Positions 59,745 to 64,000 of a stretch of DNA of 64,000 nt are shown in pieces. The notes under the pieces were generated by a model. The model was not told the DNA's origin and made no database searches. It was given only the letters and a program-made list of their open reading frames with translations. Numbering within the stretch: the stretch's first letter is position 1; every line of letters begins with the position of its first letter. The DNA is from Gordionus sp. m RMFG-2023 (lineage: Eukaryota; Nematomorpha; Gordioida; Chordodea; Parachordodidae): contig NC_088777.1 in NCBI RefSeq assembly GCF_954871325.1, forward strand, positions 16,841,366-16,905,365. The letters are read 5' to 3'. The translations under genes and the position numbers were made by a program.

Positions 59745-61305
59745 TCCACTCGACATTTTCAAAATTATCATGTAGTTCAACATTAACAGAGCTATCTGTC
59801 ATCACACTGTGGGTCGAATCTTTTCCCTTAATATTTAACGACTCCAAAATAAGTGCTAACTTTACTTGAGGTAGGACAAAAATGAGCAAGGTTATCACAA
59901 ATGTGTCAGGACCTTCCAAGAGGTCAATTCTAGACGATTTGAAAGAAGGACATCCATATGCTATTTTAACAGACGCATCAAATAAGAAAAATATTAAAAC
60001 ATTTCCCCTGATCCTTTGCTATTTCAATAAGAATAAGGGCATTTCTATAAAACTATTGAAATTTTTTTCATCCGATAGTGAAAAATCCAACGATATAGCT
60101 AACCACATAATGGTAAATTTAGCTGATTCAGGGTTATCAATAAGTTGCATGTCAGCTTTCTGCGCTGATAATGCCTCTGTTAATTTTGGCAAAAATCAAA
60201 GTGTATTTACCGAATTGAGGCAGCACAATAATGAATTAATACCAATTGGCTGTATATGCCATATACTGCATAATTCTTGCAAGAAGGCAATGAATGTACT
60301 ATCTGTAGATGTCGAAGTAATTGTGATGAAATGTTTTAACGAATTTATTTCATCAGCTAAAAGAGTCACTGAATTAAAAGAATTGGTGGTCTGATTTGGA
60401 ATGGTGTGAGTTGTTGCGATATGTACATAGGTGGTTATCATTAATACCTGCCATCGAGAGAATTTTAAAATTTTACGAACCCTTAAAGAAATACTTCTTA
60501 AATAAAGATTTTAAAAGCTGTCCTAGAAAAATTTTTTCGAGGATGAAATGTCAGAAGCATATTTGGGATTAGTTTCACATGTAGGAAATCTACTTCATGT
60601 AGTTAATATTCAGTTGCAATCAGAAGATTCTTTATTGATAAAGATTCACAAAATCATGCTACAGCTCTGTTCATCTCTACAGTTAAAAATAGATAATAAA
60701 TTTTATGGCGCTATTGCTAAAAATATCATATTAAAATGTTCAAATATTACTATAATTAACGTATTTTTAAATGAAGCAAATATTTTTATTAAGACAATTT
60801 TGGAATATTTACAATCAAGATTTGATTTTAATAACTCTATTTACAAGTGTATAAATATTATGACTTTGGAACAGAAACCATCATTTGATGGTTTTTGTAA
60901 TTTAATAAATATATTAAAATTACCGATAGACATTGAAGCCTTGTTTGAAGAGATTGTAATTTTTTCCATTTTTTATGATTCGCCAGAATACTTAAAATTA
61001 GATGGTCTAAAAGCAGAGGAGAAATGGGTGGAATTTTTTCGTAATAACGATAAATCCCCATGCTTGGAAAAAATTTGCGAGTATGTTTTCTCCTTACCTC
61101 ATTCTAATGCCTCATCGGAGGCATTTTTAGCCTGATGAGGACTACCTGGAGAAAGGAGAGAAATCGAATTGCTTTAACAACATTAGAGGCCGAGTTAATG
61201 GTTAAACAAAATTATAAAATGTCATGCCAGGAGTTTTATAAATATCTTAATAACGACGGTAAACGTTTAGTTCCATTATTTAAATCTCAAATAAAATATA
61301 ATTAA
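59745..61305 (+). pseudogene. hAT transposase (BED-type family), broken
   Basis: 59882-60394: KRSILDDLKEGHPYAILTDA (catalytic Asp of the RNase H-like core probably in LTDAS), SAFCADNASVNFGKN (second Asp), and IGCICHILHNSC (the C-x2-H block). 60400-60540: frame-shifted helical insert, CELLRYVHRWLSLIPAIERI. 60548-61135: insertion domain, then SLPHSNASSEAFLA. 61141-61305, after a stop and shift: MRTTWRKERNRIAL, LEAELMVKQNYKMSCQEFY, the end of the dimerisation domain, with a stop at 61303-61305. At least two frameshifts; the BED finger is not found in this orientation. Confidence 0.85.
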
Positions 61306-61724
61306 CTATAACTATTTGACTTTCTGTATTTTATAAAATCTTATTTATACATTTGCATAAAATCAAATAAATTTATTTTTTACATTGTAAAATTAATATT
61401 TTGAATATTTTAGCAAATCATAAAAATAAAGAAGCATTACAATCTCCTCAAACATGACATCATATTAAATCTTATTAATAATTATCCGATAATAGTAATA
61501 ATATTCTTACTTTGGTATTTCTGCAGCATAATTTAGTGAACCTTTATTAAATTATATTCTTCTGATTGCAACTGCATATTAACAGCATATAGTAGATTTC
61601 CTATATGTAAAATTCCTAAATATACTTGTGACATTTATTTTTGAAAATTTTTTTCAAAATATTATGACAGCTTTTATAATCTATTTATTTTTTAATGGTT
61701 TGTAAAATTTTAAAATTCTACGAT

Positions 61725-62400
61725 GGCGCGTATTAGGAGGAACCTGTCAACCAACATTATGCTGACTCAATTCTGTAAATACACTCTGGGTTTTGCCAAA
61801 TTCACTGAGGAATTATCAGATCAGAAAGCTGCCATGCAATTCATTGGTAATGTTAAATCTGCCATATTTACCATTATATATGGTTAGCTATGTCTTTGGA
61901 TATTTCATATCTGGAGAAAATTTTTTTAATAGTTTTATTGAAATGACATTAATTTTGTTGAAATAGGGGAGGATCAAGGGAAATGTTTTAATATCTCCTT
62001 ATTAGATGCATCTGTTAGAATTGCATATGTTTGCACATCTTTCAAAACGTCAAGAATTGACCTTCTGGATTTATATCCTAAAACATTGATGATAGCCTTG
62101 CTCATTTGTGTTCTACAAAGTATACTTTTCATTTATATTAGTCGTTAAATATTATGGGGAAAGATTCTACGAACATTGTGATGTTAAGTAGCTCTCTGAA
62201 TGTTGTACTGCATGATAGGTATTTACCATTTCCGCAACTGTAGTTGCATCTGTATTATTTCTTATTTTTGAAGAATATTTTTGTTTTGCAATAGATGTTG
62301 ATAGACTGCCCTGTACTGATTTATGCTTTGAAGATTTTTGATGCCTCAAAATATCATATTCCCTTCCCCCATTGTATTAACTAAATACTGTAGAACAACT
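61725..62400 (-). pseudogene. Inverted partial copy of the same hAT transposase
   Basis: The minus strand reads RHQKSSKHKSVQGSLST (the tail of a zinc finger), NTYHAVQHSESYLTSQCS, a stop, MSKAIINV, RRSILDVLKDVQTYAILTDA and a degraded DNSSVNLAK block. These parallel the plus copy at 59745-60250 with clear divergence. It supplies the N-terminal part that the plus copy lacks, but it too is broken. Confidence 0.8.
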
Positions 62401-62674
62401 TCCCCGCATTGATTATAATTATTTTTTACATTGTAAATTTAAAATTGTTTGTTTTTTTATAAAATCTTATTTATACATTAGCATAAAATATATTTTTTTT
62501 ACATTGTAAAATTACAATTTTTTTATAAAATTTTATCTTGTTTACATTCTTTTGTATTTAAAAAAGATCGTTGGTTATTATTTTTAAACAAAATTAATAT
62601 ATTATAATAAATCAATATGTTATTTTAATAATAAAGATAGTATTTAAGAAATTTTGTGTCGTACTATAATTACC

Positions 62675-62930
62675 TATTTTGAAAAATAGTTGCGTATTTT
62701 ATTTTGGAAAATAGTTACCTATTTTATTTTGAAAAAGAGTTGGATATTTTATTTTGAAAAATAGTTGGCTATTTTATTTTGAAAAATAGTTGGCTATTTT
62801 ATTTTGAAAAGCTATTTTATTTTAAATAGTTGGCTATTTTATTTTGAAAAATAGTTGGCTATTTTATTTTGAAAAATAGTTGGCTATTTTATTTTGAAAA
62901 ATAATTACCTATTTTATTTTGGAAAATAGA
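62675..62930. repeat. 24-bp tandem repeat, about 11 units
   Basis: The unit is TTGGCTATTTTATTTTGAAA followed by AATAG; outer units are variant and one is shortened. No spacers, so not a CRISPR array. Confidence 0.95.
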
Positions 62931-63108
62931 TTCGATTTTATATTTATAAAAAATAATAAGCGGATAACTAAGTCAATTCTCCTTCGGCCCGCAAAAAATT
63001 TTTTTTTAGCAATTTTCATATTTCTCCCACAATTTTTATATTACTCCCACAAAATACCGAATTTCTCCCACAATTTGAGAATTTTGACCTGGCAACCCTG
63101 CTTACAAT

Positions 63109-63880
63109 CAGCCACGAACATGTTCTCTATTTTAAAGGGATGATTAATTTTTGAGAATAAAATAAAATACACTTAATCTTTCATGGCCTGACGCCACTTG
63201 ATATTTTTTTAAAAATGTTTTTTCTTTTTATAAATATACATTTGTATCAAACTTTTTTTTTAACTTAAACTTATATATGACATATTTTATTATATTCTTT
63301 ATATTATAATGTTAATATTTGAATAATAATATTTTAACATATTTGTATATGAATTTTAATAAAAGATTGAATTTTTTTTTTAAAAAAATGTATCAAATGC
63401 CTTAGCTATGAGAGACAGATATCTCAGTGTTTCTTGTTTTCCCATTACTTACAGGTTGTTATTATTTTACATGGAAAATAATAAATTTTTTAATGGTATT
63501 AATTTAAAAATAAATTGTAAATAAAATAAATCTAAACATCAGATCTGGTTTGCAAAGCGGAAAAATATTGGATGGGTGAAAAATTTAGGGATCGGCATTC
63601 TTGACAAAAAAAATATGTATATTGAAGATTTGCCGGAGGAATTTTGACACTCACCCATTTCTCTGCTTATGTTGCAAAATTTGGAAATGGAACTTCCATT
63701 CCATCTATCACAAACAATATTAATGAATAATATGAACTTATGGAATATTATAATTGAAATAATAGTTATTTATTATATTCTATATTAATCAATTGGAATA
63801 TTTATAAACATACCATAATATTATAAGTTTGGCATGGATCATAAGTTGTCAAATGGATGTAACAATTCAATTTTCCTCAG
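63109..63880. other. Spacer upstream of the Reeler exon
   Basis: AT-rich; probably an intron or promoter of the Reeler gene. GGGATCGGCATTCT near 63588 resembles the TAGGA-GCCGAT element ends. No signal-peptide exon was found. Confidence 0.35.
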
Positions 63881-64000
63881 GTGCTCCTGTCAGGGCTTGT
63901 TTTACTCTATTGCCCTCGCCAAATAAACACGGAAGACCTCAAACATCAAATTCTCCATACTCTTTGCATATTGATTCAGAATACTATCTATCTAACAAGA
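63881..64000 (+). CDS. Reeler-domain protein, one exon, runs off the window
   Basis: After a strong acceptor (TTTTCCTCAG, ending 63880) the phase-2 frame GAPVRACFTLLPSP, KHGRPQTSNSPYSLHIDS, EYYLSNK is open to the window edge. The pattern (Cys, then L-P, then HG.PQTS.SPY, then a strand and Y) is that of the start of a Reeler domain. This extracellular beta-sandwich occurs in reelin, spondins, insect defence proteins and FRRS1-type ferric reductases. Usually it follows directly after a signal peptide, which would be in an exon to the left that I could not find. Which Reeler protein this is cannot be told from one partial exon. Confidence 0.75.
   Translation, partial: MLLSGLVLLYCPRQINTEDLKHQILHTLCILIQNTIYLTR

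Larger units (their letters stand above)
59442..63100 (+). mobile_element. hAT element, full-length ends, broken transposase plus an inverted partial second copy
   Basis: A perfect 8-bp TSD CTTACAAT lies at 59434-59441 and 63101-63108. The ends are CAGGGTTGCCATGTC and, inverted, CAGGGTTGCCAGGTC. Subterminal CTCCCACAA occurs about six times on the left (59485-59585) and three times on the right (63023-63073), all in the same orientation. The transposase is on the plus strand at 59745-61305. An inverted, diverged partial copy lies at about 61725-62400. A 24-bp tandem array lies at about 62675-62930. Confidence 0.93.

Noticed and set aside
62675-62930. Regular short repeats resembling a CRISPR array
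   Set aside because: The 24-bp units abut with no unique spacers, and the setting is an animal transposon.

Overview
The window is AT-rich animal DNA (roughly three quarters or more A+T) with spliced genes. GT-AG introns run from 41 bp to nearly 14 kb, the protein families are metazoan (ANKLE1, SLC22, Reeler domain), and DNA transposons dominate, chiefly hAT. I read it as a nuclear contig of an invertebrate whose phylum I cannot fix.

Four host genes can be supported. (1) On the minus strand, 17497 down to 3299, nine exons of an SLC22-type membrane transporter join in phase; its last exon(s) are not found in the window. (2) On the plus strand, 27130-34840, a complete five-exon glucosamine-6-phosphate deaminase (268 aa, all catalytic residues present). 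(3) On the plus strand, 39324-54157, the LEM-domain and GIY-YIG nuclease ANKLE1. No ankyrin repeats are visible, and a 13.9-kb last intron is filled with transposons. (4) At the right edge, 63881-64000, an exon of a Reeler-domain protein runs off the window. A possible two-exon 3' end of an unknown gene lies at 38068-38457.

Most of the rest is mobile DNA, and many elements have target-site duplications (TSDs) that can be read directly. These are: an LTR element with no coding capacity (672-2626, 5-bp TSD); a foldback element with Mutator-like features (19238-23262, 9-bp TSD); hAT elements at 24602-26578, 31903-32978, 48207-51455 and 59442-63100 (8-bp TSDs); a three-deep nest of elements (about 13755-17060); an element with roughly 500-bp terminal inverted repeats and a TA TSD (35746-37551); a mariner-like MITE (38795-39153); a 5'-truncated LINE (28320-30760); and a long near-identical inverted repeat of a hAT transposase (41730-47358).

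The host genes have no evident functional link to each other. The theme is transposon inflation of introns: the same genes have introns of 41-48 bp and introns of 6-14 kb. The least ordinary structures are the hAT palindrome inside ANKLE1, the two foldback elements with tandemly amplified arms, and an ORF in one of them that resembles the C-terminal half of a ubiquitin-specific protease.
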